A stretch of 64,000 nucleotides of DNA from Anarhynchus alexandrinus (Eukaryota; Chordata; Aves; Charadriiformes; Charadriidae), in contig VUYV01000616.1 of NCBI GenBank assembly GCA_008711295.1, positions 45,091-109,090 of the forward strand, given 5' to 3'. A program made the translations under genes and the position numbers. Below the pieces are notes generated by a model that had not been told where the DNA came from, did no database searches, and saw only the letters and a list, made by a program, of their open reading frames with translations. Shown here one piece after another: positions 1 to 11,240 of the stretch (within the stretch, counting starts at the first letter, position 1; each line of letters begins with the position of its first letter).

Positions 1-327
1 AGTTTCCTTGCTGTACAATGGCCTCCAGCTCCTCCTGTTTATTCCCCATGCTGCGTGCATTAGTGTAGATGCACTTCAGCTGGGCTAATTGTCCTGCCAC
101 TTTCTTGGGAGGACAAGCCTTAATTTGCACCTGATCATGCTCAGACACTTCTGTAGTTACCAAATTATCACTACCCCTCATGTCTTTGCTGCCAGAGAAA
201 CCACCGTCCCCCGCCATCACTGAGACGGACCGCAAGACCTTGCTAACGCTTTTACCCAGAAGTACTGGTATGCTGCTCCCAGGCACCACTTTTGTAATCC
301 TGGTTTCATCCCCATCCCTCATCAAAC

Positions 328-1161
328 CTAGTTTAAAGTCCTATGAATGAGCCCTGCTATTTCTTGCCCCAGGATCTTTCTTCCCCTACGGGTTAGGCTA
401 TCCCCACCTGTTGCCAGCATGCCTGGTTTCCTGTAGACCAGCTCATGATCAAAGAAGCCAAAGTTCTGCTGGATGCACCAGCCTCGGAGCCAGGAGTTAA
501 TTTGCTGGCTCCTCCTATTTATCCCCTCGTCATCCTCGGCAAATGGTAGGATAGAGGAGAACACTATTTGTGCTCCTGGTCCCTTAACCAGCCGTCCCAG
601 GGCCCTAAAGTCATTCTTCATTACCTTTAGACTTCTGGTACCTACCTCTTCACCACCTGCCTGAAATATCAGTAGTGGGTAGTAATCTGATGTCTGAACC
701 AGGGAAGGGAGTTTTCTCCGTATATCCTTAATTCTGGCCCCAGGGAGGCAGATGACTTCCCTGTGGGATGAGTCAGGTCTACAAATAGGGCCCTCTGTTC
801 CCTTCAGAAGGGAGTCACCTACTACAATTACCTTCCTTTCTTTCTTGGTTGAGGAAGTCCTAAGGCGTGGGGGTGATTGACTAGCCCTGGGTGACTCACT
901 GGTTGGATCATCCTCTCCATCCTCAGTCACGTTGTCCTTGACTTCCAAAGCCCCATACCTATTATGCAAAGGCAACTGGGATGGTGAGGGGGGCCAGGAA
1001 GGAAAACAAATTATACCAGAAAAACTCTGCTGTCCTGTCTGATGTTTACTTGATATATTCACCCATCTTGTGGTTAGCTCTTGAGAAAGAGAAATCGCTA
1101 GCCCATTAGCAATACCAGTATGATGTTCTTTGCCTTTCCCATACTCCATGAGCTTTCCCAT
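328..1161 (-). CDS. CR1 ORF1 protein, SGNH/GDSL-esterase-like, 277 aa, open frame
   Basis: The frame is uninterrupted for 277 codons. Residues 1-105 are low-complexity and Pro/Ser/Thr/Glu-rich, including a Leu-His-Asn-Arg-Tyr-Gly-Ala-Leu segment near 65-72 shared with the CR1 copy at 60.2 kb. Residues 108-277 look like the esterase domain of CR1 ORF1: Val-Val-Gly-Asp-Ser-Leu-Leu at 113-119 holds the expected nucleophile Ser117, followed by a Leu-Pro-Gly-Ala turn (139-142) and a Phe-Ser-Ser-Ile-Leu-Pro strand (201-206). The late block reads Thr-Gly-Gly-Asp-Ser-Leu-Thr-Arg-Arg-Gly (251-260), where SGNH enzymes usually have Asp-x-x-His or Asp-Gly-x-His; the His is Ser here. The third block is Ala-Gly-Gly-Glu-Glu rather than Gly-x-Asn-Asp. 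In the family this protein binds nucleic acid or lipid and assists retrotransposition; catalysis by this copy is doubtful. The first Met may not be the native start, since the N-terminus is not alignable to the other copy in this window. Confidence 0.7.
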   Translation of the reverse strand: MGKLMEYGKGKEHHTGIANGLAISLSQELTTRWVNISSKHQTGQQSFSGIICFPSWPPSPSQLPLHNRYGALEVKDNVTEDGEDDPTSESPRASQSPPRLRTSSTKKERKVIVVGDSLLKGTEGPICRPDSSHREVICLPGARIKDIRRKLPSLVQTSDYYPLLIFQAGGEEVGTRSLKVMKNDFRALGRLVKGPGAQIVFSSILPFAEDDEGINRRSQQINSWLRGWCIQQNFGFFDHELVYRKPGMLATGGDSLTRRGRKILGQEIAGLIHRTLN

Positions 1162-1171
1162 ACTCCATGAG
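1134..1171. repeat. 19-bp tandem duplication
   Basis: Two identical 19-bp units lie side by side, 1134-1152 and 1153-1171. The unit is not a multiple of 3, and it sits at the start of the ORF1 frame, so it may have altered or created the apparent N-terminus. Confidence 0.9.
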
Positions 1172-1489
1172 CTTTCGTTTTACTAATATTAGGAGTTAAT
1201 CATTTGCTGATCTGCTAGTTGTGCAGGTGTTGCCTTGACTTCTGGTACTTTAACCTGATATTTCATCTCTGTAGGTCCTTACAGGTGTGGTTTTCCATCA
1301 AGATGGAGACTCTGGCTACAGGAAAGAGGACAGGGGCTTGGAATTTCTTTCCCACACTCTTCCCTTGAGTTCAAGAGAAAACCTCATTGTATTGTCTCAC
1401 TCAGAATCTCAACACCTATTTGCACTTCCAAGTTTTTCTTGATTTATAACTGCCACAGGGTGTCAGAGAGGGGGAGATGTATATCACTG
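1172..1489. other. Unassigned segment between two head-to-head CR1 pieces
   Basis: About 318 bases separate the minus-strand CR1 from the plus-strand CR1. I cannot match them to CR1 or to any LTR in the window. They could be divergent CR1 5' sequence, filler or original host DNA. Confidence 0.5.
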
Positions 1490-2636
1490 ATTTGACACTG
1501 TCCCACACGATATCCTGGTCTCTAAATTGGAGAGACATGGATTTGACAAATGGACCATTCGATGGATAAAGAACTGGCTGGATGGTCGCACTCAAAGAGT
1601 TGCGGTCAACGGCTCGATGTCCAAGTGGAGACCAGTGACAAGTGGCGTTCCTCAGGGGTCGGTGCTGGGACCTGTACTGTTCAACATCTTTGTAGGAGAT
1701 ATGGACAGTGGGGTCGAGAGCACCCTCAGCAAGTTTGCCGATGATACCAAGCTGTTTGGCGAGGTAGACACGCTGGAAGGGAGGGATGCCATCCAGAGGG
1801 ACCTGGACAGGCTGGAGAGGTGGGCCCAAGCCAACCTCATGCAGTTCAATAAGGCCAAATGCAAGGTCTTACATCTAGGTCGGGGCAATCCCAAGCACAA
1901 TTACAGGTTGGGCGGGGAATGGCTGGAGAGCAGCACTGAGGAGAAGGACCTGGGTGTGCTGATCGACGAGAAGCTCAACATGAGCCAGCAATGTGCGATC
2001 GCAGCCCAGAAGGCCAACCGCATCCTGGGCTGCATCAAAAGAAGTGTGGCCAGCAGGGAGAGGGAGGTGATTCTGCCCCTCTACTCCACTCTCATGAGCC
2101 CCCACCTGGAGTACTGCGTCCAGCTCTGGAGTCCCCAACATAAGAAGGACATGGACCTGTTGGAGCGTGTCCAGAGGAGGGCCACGAGGATGATCCGAGG
2201 GCTGGAGCACCTCTCCTATGAGGAGAGGCTGAAGGAGTTGGGGCTGTTCAGCCTGGAGAAGAGAAGGCTCCGCGGAGATCTTATTGCGGCCTTTCAGTAC
2301 CTAAAGGGGGCCTACAGGAGAGCTGGGGAAGGACTTTTTACTCAGGCATGTAGTGACAGGACAAGGGGGAATGGCTTCAAACTGGAAGAGGGCAGGTTTA
2401 GATTGAACATTAGGAAGAAGTTTTTCACTTTGAGGGTGGTAAGGCACTGGAACAGGTTGCCCAGAGAGGTTGTTGAGGCCCCATCCCTGGAGGTGTTCAA
2501 GGCCAGGCTGGACGTGGCCTTGGGCAACCTGGTCTAGTGGGAGGTGTCCCTGTCTATGGCAGGGGGGTTGGTACTCGATGATCTTCAAGGTCCTTTCCAA
2601 CCTAAACCATTCTATGATTCTATGATTCTATGATTC
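1490..2636 (+). mobile_element. CR1 retrotransposon, 3' part with intact 3' end
   Basis: It starts abruptly inside the reverse transcriptase (Phe-Asp-Thr-Val-Pro-His) and runs through the ORF2 stop codon, the short 3' UTR and three ATTCTATG-type octamers at the end. It is nearly identical by eye to the copy at 47504-48514, so both belong to a fairly young subfamily. Confidence 0.95.
1491..2537 (+). pseudogene. CR1 ORF2, C-terminal reverse transcriptase fragment (5' truncated)
   Basis: Reading in frame from 1491 there are 348 codons and a stop, with no interruption. The fragment keeps the palm motifs: [11 protein letters not shown] at about 1641-1673 and Phe-Ala-Asp-Asp (catalytic aspartates) at 1734-1745. 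The thumb and C-terminal region follow, including an Ile-Leu-Gly-Cys-Ile-Lys-Arg-Ser segment and the usual His-Trp-Asn-Arg-Leu-Pro-Arg block. The endonuclease, the RT fingers and the first catalytic Asp region are missing, so it cannot act alone. It is notable for an open frame over the whole remaining length. Confidence 0.92.
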
Positions 2637-4978
2637 AGACCACTGCAATCATGGGTAGATTACAAATAAAAAGCAAAGGCTGAAATATTCCTTTTACCCC
2701 AGCCAGTCTACAAACGAATGCATTTTCTTTCTTGAATAAAAAACTGGTGCAATTTTTTTTTGTCATTTCATCATTCAGAATGAACTATTGCCACCCACTA
2801 CTTAACCACCACTTTAAGAGTCTAAAATCTGGCATGAGATGAAGAAGACAGATTATAAAATTAAGTGGTACAACCAAATGAGAGAGCTGGTAGATGCTCC
2901 TGAAAATGGACATGGTCTAGGTAACCAGGCTTTCGAGAGTGTAGTAGAAGACTGAAGTTCTTGTAGGGAAAGAGGAAGATGACACAGTCAGCCTAAACAG
3001 CCATAAACAGACTTGGTCTCATTTTCAAGATCCTTCAAGGGACGGTGTATGTCTTCCCACCGTACTTTGTGCAAAGTCAAGATATTTGCTGCTTTCTCCC
3101 ATATTCATGTGTATGTTGCTGCCCCTAATTTGCTGGAAAGACATTTCCAGATACCCTTGTGCTACTGCCATGAACAGGAACTTCAGCACTGGTGAGACAC
3201 TGTTCAGGCATTGTCCTGTCCTGTACAGTCCTATTGTTTTTATGGTCATCTCTAACTGTAATCTCTTGGGTATTGTTTATACTGCAAACAAAGCAAAACA
3301 AATCAAGCCAGATGGACCAACGTCATTTCCTCAGCCTCCACTTGTAAAATCCACAGCATCTCTGATGGGTAGACATCAGGGTCCTTGCGGTAGTATCCCA
3401 CTTCTGGGGGATGCTGCCAGCGCTGATTTGTTGGGTAAAAGTATGTGGTCTGTCTGACTCATCCTCTTGCAGTCTTTTTAATGAAGAATTTTATTTGACT
3501 TCATTTTTAAAAAGAAAGAGAGCAAGCACTCAGCTCCACTCAGGATACCTATCCTGCATGGAAAGCTGGAGATTCTGAACAGTCTTCAAGAAGGCACATC
3601 TGGGGATGAATAAAGTTTGATATAGTTCCTGGTCTTGGTGACTGTAGGTTCTGCCATCTTCTGTGTCATGTCTTTCATGTAAGCCTTCTTACAGTGACCT
3701 CCATGGGGCTCTTCCCATGACTGGTTGAGTGAAGCCAGGCACCTCAAGCAGATAGTAAACCTGTAGGCAACCTGTCCCCTAAACCTGAGGCACTGCAACA
3801 CATTTGCATTTGCCTGTAGATCTGTGCCACGTAGCACTTGAGAAAGTGATCCACTGACAGTGTGACTCAGCCACATCACTGAAGCAGCAAAAGGTCCATC
3901 TGAGAAAAAGTCCAGGCTTCAATTCATGCCCATGGCTGGTAACCAAAGACCATATTCCCAGACCAGGTTTGTGCTGCACTTGCAATGGGAGAAAATTACA
4001 TAAAGCAATACTATAACCATTGCCTTTTTCTTTACTTACATCTCAGGCTCAGAGCCTGAAGTTAAATGTAAAGTTTTCTTCCTTTGTAATAGAGTTTTGA
4101 CTGCAAGGTTTCTCTCTGCCAGTTGAAGTTGTAGATTGGTGCCCTTTGCTAGACGTTCTAGTAACTGCTTTGAAGAGGCAGAAACCTGCTGGGTTGCATA
4201 GCTTTGCTTTCTGAGCCTTCAAAGGAGGCCTTTCCCAACTTTGAAGTCAATCCTTTGCTATAGTCATTAGTATGGGAAATGGATGGAAGCATTGCCTCAG
4301 ATGCAACATGTTACAACATTAATGCTGCTCCTTGCAGAATGGGTTGGGTCAAGTCAGGAGGGGGCAGGGGTGAGACTGTGAAGCATCACAGCTGGTGCCA
4401 ATGGTCTGTGTTTCATGCATGCAGACCTTAGGCTAATTTAAGGTATACTCACATTATGAGAGCCTAGAGTGTCTTTCCCAGTTTCATCAGGAGAGGATCA
4501 ACTCCAGGGCATCTTGCTTCAGTGTTCAACATACCAAGATTTAGGGCTGAAAAATGTGCTGCAATCCTGCTTTGAGTTACTGTTTACCAAGGCCCCTTAA
4601 TCTCTCTTGTGGTGTTCATTTGAGTCCTACCTGTCTCTGGTTAGCCTTGTCACTGTCTACCCACTCACCATCCAAAAGCTCCAGAAAGCTGTTTGCTCCA
4701 AATAATATACTGATACAATATGGGATGTTTTCCTAGGTGCAGGATAGCTTAGGAGCTAGTACAGCTGCTCCTTCCATGTGCTCATTTTCTTCAAGAATTA
4801 ACCAGATTTTCATGATGCCAAAGAAGCAGCATATCTGAACCTCTGGTATCTTGTAGAGTCACTTTGTGCTGGATACCTGCCTATCCCTGGCACCTCTGCC
4901 TCCCCCAAAGAAAACAAGAGAACAAATTGAGATGAAGACTCCAGTGGATTGAAAGAAAGACCTAGATCTTATGTCATA
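2637..4978. other. Non-coding stretch, nothing recognised
   Basis: No repeat family or gene was identified. Frames of up to about 120 codons occur (for example at 3086-3457) but have no recognisable domain and look like chance. Confidence 0.6.
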
Positions 4979-5322
4979 AAATCATAGCATCATAGAATAT
5001 CTCAAGTTGGAAGTGACCCATAAGGAGTCCAACTCCCTACTCCTCACAGGACTACCTAAAATTAAACCATATGACTAAGAGCATCATCCAGATGCTCCTT
5101 GAACTCTGACAGGCTTGGTACCATGACCACTTCCCTGGGGAGCCTGTTCCAGACCACCCTCTCAGTGAAGAACCTTTTCCTAATGTCCAATCTGAACTTC
5201 CCCTGATTTCATTCCTTCATTCCATTTACTTGTGTCCTATTGCTGGTCACCAGAGAGAGGAGATCAGCACCTCCCCCTTGAAGTTGTAGATTGTGATGTG
5301 GTCACCCCTCAGCCTTCCCTTC
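4979..5322 (-). mobile_element. CR1 3' fragment, diverged
   Basis: The 3' end of a CR1 is at the left (ATCATAG-type octamers near 4981-4997), followed by the reversed 3' UTR and ORF2 end, including the block for Ser-Leu-Glu-like codons and the 'gagcctgttccag' motif near 5139. Many differences from the younger copies mark it as old. It is truncated at about 5322. Confidence 0.88.
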
Positions 5323-5599
5323 TCTATACACACAAGGACATCAGCTGTAGTAAAGTCTGATTAAGGCACAGGCCGAAATTTTTCTCCAGCTGTCATGAGA
5401 AGGAAAAAATGAACAAACAATTCCCTACATGGTCATTACCAGATTCTTACTCTAGTAATGAATGGAGCCAGCTCACTGCGCTGCATGGGCTGTTGGGAGT
5501 TGTAAAGCGGGTCAGCTGAGTATATATTTGGAAAGAACATCGAGGTGTTATTCAGAAGTTGTGGCTCGCTGCTCACTGCTGGGCGCAAGAAATAACATA
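5323..5599. other. Non-coding, nothing recognised
   Basis: A short stretch between a CR1 scrap and a solo LTR with no recognisable content. Confidence 0.5.
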
Positions 5600-6171
5600 A
5601 TCCCTGTAAGACATGACTTGTAAATTCCCTGAAACAAATGGTGAGATGAAAGACAGGGGAGGCCCTCTAAGCCTCACTGAGGAATGTCTCAAACACTTGA
5701 AAATACCTTGAAATGTAGCTATAGCCACCGGGCGGATAATATGGAGTCTGGACAATGTAGGCCTTGTGCTTAAAGAACTGACAAGGCTAACACCTGCTTA
5801 TCTCTTGTGTGACCCAGGAGAGAAAACTCATCTGGATAGCACAGGATGGAGGAGCGTTGGATAGCGTTGGAGGAGGGAGGGGGAGAGTGGGAGGGGGGAA
5901 GTCTTGTGAAGACAGGGCTTTCTGCTCAACTTGTGAAGCTTGTTCTCTGTTTTCGGGGCCATCATGTCCGATGATGACCTTTGCCTCATTATCCACGAAA
6001 TGCATATTAAAGTTCACACCCCTGCATATGCTAATGAAGATTATAGAGATCATGCTAAACATACATGACTATAGGACTCGTCTCTCCACCCAAATCATGC
6101 TACCTGTCACCTGGCGGGGAGAGAAACCTGAGCACTGTAACATTAGGGCGGGTCATACTGATACCGTGAAC

Positions 6172-6178
6172 ATAAAAG
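6172..6178 (+). promoter_or_regulatory. TATA-like box of the family A LTR
   Basis: ATAAAAG, conserved as ATAAAAAG in the inverted sister copy (46321-46328). Its place upstream of the pyrimidine tract and AATAAA fits a U3 promoter. Confidence 0.55.
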
Positions 6179-6558
6179 GGAGAAATAAGTGCTCCTAGAG
6201 ACTTTTTTCCCCTGGAGATCCACAGAGGAGTGCTTCTATGAACCAGAGACCCCCATTGGCTGGACCAACGCTGGAACCAAGACCAGTGATCTCTTTCTCT
6301 CTCTCTCTCACTCTTTTTCTCTATCCCTTTGTTTCTCTTTCTTCTTTCTTTTTCTTTTAAAGTTAAGTACGTAACGCAAGGCATACTTTATCACTCGCCA
6401 TAATTCATGGTATAATTTGTTGTGTATCTGTTGCGAAGTAACACAAGGCATACTTTACCACTTGCCATACTTTGTTTTACTATTTACCATAATTTATTAT
6501 ATACCTAACCAATCATCATGGATGTAGTTAAGAGATATATTAATCACTGTGGGACTCT

Positions 6559-6564
6559 AATAAA
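6559..6564 (+). terminator. LTR polyadenylation signal
   Basis: AATAAA, 110 bases before the LTR end. In the sister copy the same site has decayed to AATAAG. Confidence 0.65.
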
Positions 6565-6679
6565 TGTTTTTGTACAGACCTTGAGAGTTGTCTCACCTTA
6601 GTCCACACTGCTGGGGATTTGTGAATCTGAGTCACTTCCCCCGCCCCCCCCCAACTCATGAGTGGGGCATGACAATCCC

Positions 6680-9600
6680 ACAAATTGCAGAAAACCTCTG
6701 AACTTGCTGGGAGCACAGAACCAACCCTAAGCCAGTATACCGTGTTTTGTAGGCACTTGAGAGCTGCTGGGCTGTGCAGGAATGAAATTAGAAGACACAC
6801 AGATTTTGAGAACCAAAAGGAACCTCCAGCCCATCCTTCTAGGTACACAAGTCTTAGCTTGTGGGTCTGGTCAATCAAGCTGTTGAGCTCTTATATGTTC
6901 ATATTGCTTTTAACACAGTAAAGGTTGGAATCAGGGTTTCACGTGTGGGTCTCTCCCCGCCTCCATCTTACTGCTTTGCTCTTGAAAGTAGAAAGAATTA
7001 ATCTTTTCAAAGCCAATAGGAATTTAACCCCAGTAAAACATTGTCTCAAAGCAAAGAAACATTTAACAAGCATGGTAACCTACTGTGATCCTTCTTTTAA
7101 CTACAGAGATGTATATTTTCAGCTTCAGCTCTGATCCTGGGGAGTTCTGTGGGATATTTCCTTATTCTCCTTTATTCTAAAGTCAATTTGGGTTTTGAAA
7201 TATTACAATAATTAAAATGAATAATAATGTCAAGCATATTATTCTGTTTCTTTCATTTGGTATTGAGTTATAATCTTTAAAATTGGTGAGATTTTGAAAT
7301 TCAGTGCTTCCCAGCAGTTTCGTTTAAAGAAATGGCTTTTGCAGTTTTTTTTCCCTTGCCATTATTCAAATTTTTCCTGACAAGTGGAACTTGTTAACAT
7401 CAATGTCTTGTTTGACTTTTACACCATGCTAAGCCTTCTGACAGCTTCATCAAAAACTGATATCTACATGGTTAGCAAAATGAATCATTCAGCTGAGTAG
7501 TTTTTATTTGTCTATGCATGGATTGACAGGAGCTTAACCCTTTGCAATCCACACCCCACCCAATGGTTTACATTTCTATATGAAATTCAAGCTAGTGCAG
7601 AAATGGGGCTCCTGGTCAGAAGGCAGTCCTCTTATCTCTGAAGACTGTTCTGTGAATGTTCTCCCAGGAGCATCCACACTGGTTTGGGTAGACATCACAC
7701 AAGTTATCAATAAGCAAAGAATTGCTGCCTGTCTTGAGAAACAAAGACAGGTAGGTGAATTAAATTATTTGTATTTCTTGAGCTGACTGATGAGTCTATG
7801 AGCTACTGTTGGCTTCTGGTTTGTTGGTTTTTTTTTTTGTCTGCCTTGAAAATATGTATGGTTGTGTACTTACTACTTGCTGAACTTTTTAGAGCTATAT
7901 GTTCAGAGGATTCAATCAACCTTTGTTAAGCAATGATTCCTTTCAGAGTAGCAACGAAGTGCTTTTCATTTCCAGCACCCACTCAGGAGATCTTTATACA
8001 GCTGTGAAATTAGCCTTTTAAGCCACTTTAAAGCAGAAATTTGATCCTAAGTAGAAGTGCCATAGCGCATCATAGGATTCAGAAGTCCTTTATCTAGAGA
8101 AGGGATAGTTCAAGAAATCCAGATTTTGGGGCAGATATGATACACCAGGGATTGTCTTAAGGACATCCAAAGTAAAAAATACAAGCTGCTAAAAGCTCAG
8201 AGTTTATACTGACTATGCACAAAGTGCCACAGAGACTAACAAGATGCACTTATTCCCAGGATCATGCCTGTTACAGTGACAGCTTTTGTTAGGACTCATT
8301 TCCTTTCAGCTGACCCAATACTGAACACAATACTTTCGTTTTAATTTTGACTGCATTATATCTCTACAATTAAAATCAGTCAAGACCTTTAGAAAATAAT
8401 TGGTTTTCCATTAAAAAAAATAGTTGTTAAAGTACTTAAAGTTCTCCAAAGTTTTTCTAATTTTTCAGGAAAATCTTCTCAATATGAAGATTTGATTAAA
8501 ATAGTCAAATTAGTCAAAGTAGCTTCTTCTAATGAAATCTCTTTTAGAGAAAAATTTCCCCTATATTTCTTAGCAATTTCTTCAATGAGATCATTCTGGA
8601 CTCAAACCTCACTTGAAAAATCTTCCTAAAGAAACCAAGCCATGAACTGCAAAGCTACTGCTTTATGTTCTTTTTTTACGTGTACCTTGTTTTTGTGATA
8701 TATTTTTCTAATAGCTTTTGGTACAAGTTTTTTGAATATTTTAATATTTTATAACTACCCTTAAAGATGATGTATTGAAAAGCAAGCTGGCTAGCAGTTT
8801 CCTTTTCCTGTGGCATATTTGTTTGTTGTTCAAATTCCAATTCAGAGAGCACCAAGTTCATCTTAATTGGTGGTCAATGGACAGATCTGATCTCAAATCA
8901 AGTTTGCCTCCTGATACTGTAAAGCCATTCAGGGTATATTGTGTATTAAGCTCCAAATCTTTCTGAGAAAAATACATTCAAACATTCCTGTTTAAGAAAT
9001 CAGCTGTCTTGATCCAGCTTGTTACTTGGTTTACCATTTGTGCACTTAAGGACAAGCTAAAGAAATCACTGTCGTTGCCTTTTCAGAAGAAGTATTTTCA
9101 TATGTACCTACATTTCTCAAAAATCCTGTCTTAGGAATTCATGTGAAGAACAATCTCTCCAAGTTCCTGTATTAAAATTATTTTCAAAGGCAGACCAGAG
9201 AATATATGAACACACGAAAGTGTAGCTATCCCACACCTTTTAAGCATTATAAAAGCTGGAATACGTGACAAGTAACATCTCTTCATTCTGTACCACTTCT
9301 ACAAAAAATTGAAACCTAGCCAGGTTATAATTGAATTTTAATAGTCCTCTTCAAACCTCTTCTAAAGTTAAGTTTGAATAATTCATAATGTGTTTTTAAG
9401 ATCTTTTCAAATAAAAGACTCTTATAAACCAATAAATATATTGAAGTGCAAATTCCTGGGAGAAGTAAAAAAAAAAGTCTTTTTGAGGTATAGTTTCTGT
9501 TTCTCTGACAATGTCAGAATGTGAAAACTGAAACAGAATCAGAGATGAATAATTATGCTGGAGGAACGTACCGATAAGGATCAGCTTGGACAAGAAACAT

Positions 9601-10184
9601 AAGTCCTGCAAATAAACAAGAAGGTTCTCAAAATGCCACACACTGCAAGAAGACAATTTTCACCGTGCCATTATCTAAGCATGAGTTATTTCCCTTGCAG
9701 TTCTGTGTGCCATGAAATAATCAAGTATGATTACTAAGAAATTTTATTATCCCTTAGCATCTCTTCCCCTATCATTCTGTTATTTTCCCTGTTCTCTCCA
9801 CCATAGTTAAGGGACTGTAATGCATGCTGTATCCTGACAAAACCTTCTAGTGGTATGACAATAAGACAATTTATTAGCCATTCAAAATGGCCAACAGAGA
9901 AGCTTCTCAAGTATGCATCAAGACACATTTGAATAAATTTATAGAGACAGATTTGGGAGAGGTCAGGAAAACTTTTGCTCTTGCTAAAAGTAACTCAGCT
10001 TTTTACTGCTCCTCAGAGTTGTGGTCCGCATATCTAGGACTGGAAGTGGTGGAAGCACAAATACACGGTCCTGTTGTCTGATGATAAAGTGCAGTGTTAT
10101 ACCTATAGAAAGTTTAGAAGATGGATGACTTGTGACTGGGGAAGGGGAGTTGCTATCCTGCAGCTGTTTTGCTGCATACTGCTC
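6680..10184. other. Non-coding stretch, nothing recognised
   Basis: AT-rich sequence without any identified repeat or gene. A 68-codon frame at 7580-7786 contains a strong splice-donor-like CAG|GTAGGT at about 7749, but has no convincing acceptor and no recognisable protein. Confidence 0.55.
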
Positions 10185-11027
10185 TAGAAATCACTGAGCC
10201 TTTAGAAAGCAGGCACTTCTTTATTACAGCGCTGGATGCACAGGGGATCACTCCACCTAGTGTGAGTGCCGAGTTGCTCTGCTACAAAATTATATACAAT
10301 CAAAATATACATATTCATCATATTTCCGAGAAACAATCAACATATTCATACGATTTTGGAGAACTCATTAATATATGCAAAATTCTGTGATGCATGTGCT
10401 TTCAGGTACACTGGTGGTAGTCCAGGGTCGTCTGGTGGTCATCCATAGTCGTCCTCATTGTGGCTGCTAGTTGAACCTGATCTTTGTGCATGCTCAGCTT
10501 GGTTGCAAAATTCCATTCTCCCTTTAATCTTGGAACCTCCAGAAGATTTTCTCAGTTTACTAACCAGGCCTACAACTTATCACTTTCTTGACAGGTATAT
10601 CAAAGCTACATTGTTCAACAGTTAGTTTAGATCATACCTGGTTACCATTACACAAATTATTTATCACAAAACACATATAATGATTTTAATTTTCCTTGAT
10701 TGATCTCTTGATTATACATTACTATCAATATCCATATCCAAATAATCAATGGTTATTTCTATTAATATCTACTAATTGGTTCTTGATATTTAAATAAAGA
10801 TGGGAAGGGTATGGGGGTTTCCAAACAGCATCACCGATGCATAACAAGTTTCTATAGTTACAGGACTCAAACAAAACTTCTCTATTCAATTTTACATCGT
10901 TTTGTCCCATTCCTATTACTGTCTTGATAAAAAACAGTAACTACCTAGTGAGGGTCCTATGGTTACGAGCTTCAAAACACACAACATCTTAACATTCTAT
11001 TTCTACTGTAATAAAATTTGGTGATTT
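10185..11027 (-). mobile_element. Possible LTR, minus strand, boundaries unsure
   Basis: On the minus strand a block reading 'cagcgctgtaataaag' (polyadenylation signal as TTTATT at 10220-10225) closely resembles the R region of the LTR at 11577-12170, which has 'cagcgctgtaataaat'. The rest of the segment is AT-rich. The right end stops where a small CR1-like piece begins. I could not fix termini or a target-site duplication. Confidence 0.4.
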
Positions 11028-11063
11028 TACAACAAGATCATTGAGTCCAACCGTTAACACTAC
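11028..11063 (-). mobile_element. Short CR1-like scrap
   Basis: 'aagatcattgagtccaacc' is typical of the region just inside the CR1 3' end, read on the minus strand. It stops exactly where the truncated LTR begins, and no continuing CR1 sequence was found on the other side. Confidence 0.4.
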
Positions 11064-11240
11064 TGTAATAAGTAATTTAGCAAAAGAATTTTGCTTCAGC
11101 TAAAATAGATGTGTGCTCGCTATGGCTTCAGCTAAAAATAGGTATGTGCTTGCTATGCGTTTGGAAAAGGGATAGTGTTAGATAGGATATCAGACGAAAG
11201 CAACCTTTAGAAGTACTGAACCATTGCCAAACAAAGGATG
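11064..11240 (+). mobile_element. Truncated LTR, family B
   Basis: It begins TGTAATAAG and aligns closely to the first 175 bases or so of the complete LTR at 11577. The homology starts exactly at the TG terminus and ends near 11240. What follows (11241-11572) does not match the LTR. Confidence 0.7.

Larger units (their letters stand above)
1..1171 (-). mobile_element. CR1 retrotransposon, 5' part (ORF1 plus start of ORF2), cut by left window edge
   Basis: Read on the minus strand, this segment holds an ORF1 esterase-like frame (328-1161), a spacer, and at about 1-90 the first codons of ORF2, with the Asn-Ala-x-Ser-Met-Gly-Asn-Lys-Gln signature that opens the CR1 endonuclease. The spacer at 60-300 matches the ORF1-ORF2 spacer of the CR1 copy at 33591-36063. 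The element continues beyond position 1. Its 5' boundary is uncertain: recognisable CR1 sequence is clearest below about 1000, and 1172-1489 is not obviously CR1. Confidence 0.85.
5605..6674 (+). mobile_element. Solo LTR of an endogenous retrovirus-like element, 1070 bp, family A copy 1
   Basis: It begins TGTAAGA and ends CATGACA, so it has the TG...CA termini of retroviral LTRs. The flanks ATCCC at 5600-5604 and 6675-6679 form a perfect 5-bp target-site duplication. It aligns end to end, inverted, with 45794-46842. U3 carries a TATA-like ATAAAAG at 6172-6178. The long presumed R region contains a pyrimidine tract (about 6295-6358) and short tandem repeats (6385-6500), then AATAAA at 6559-6564. 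No primer-binding site, gag or pol follows, so it is a solo LTR. A 5-bp duplication is usual for ERVL-type elements, but I cannot name the family. Confidence 0.88.

Noticed and set aside
1875..2210. Minus-strand frames over the CR1 RT (also at 47757-48098 and 63452-64000)
   Set aside because: They are antisense shadows that recur in every CR1 copy because the RT sequence is GC-richer and open on both strands.
3086..3457. 123-codon open frame
   Set aside because: No recognisable domain, no splice context, and composition looks like chance translation of non-coding DNA.
5809..6198. 129-codon frame at 5.8 kb and its counterpart near 46.4 kb
   Set aside because: Both lie in the U3 region of the family A LTR, and the frame is not conserved between the copies.
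6675..6760. Search for a retroviral primer-binding site and gag after the LTR at 5605
   Set aside because: The bases after the LTR are the target-site duplication and host-like sequence, not a tRNA-complementary TGG start, so it is a solo LTR.
7580..7786. Possible exon with strong donor CAG|GTAGGT near 7749
   Set aside because: The upstream acceptor is poor and the peptide is not recognisable. RNA-seq junctions at 7749 would change this.
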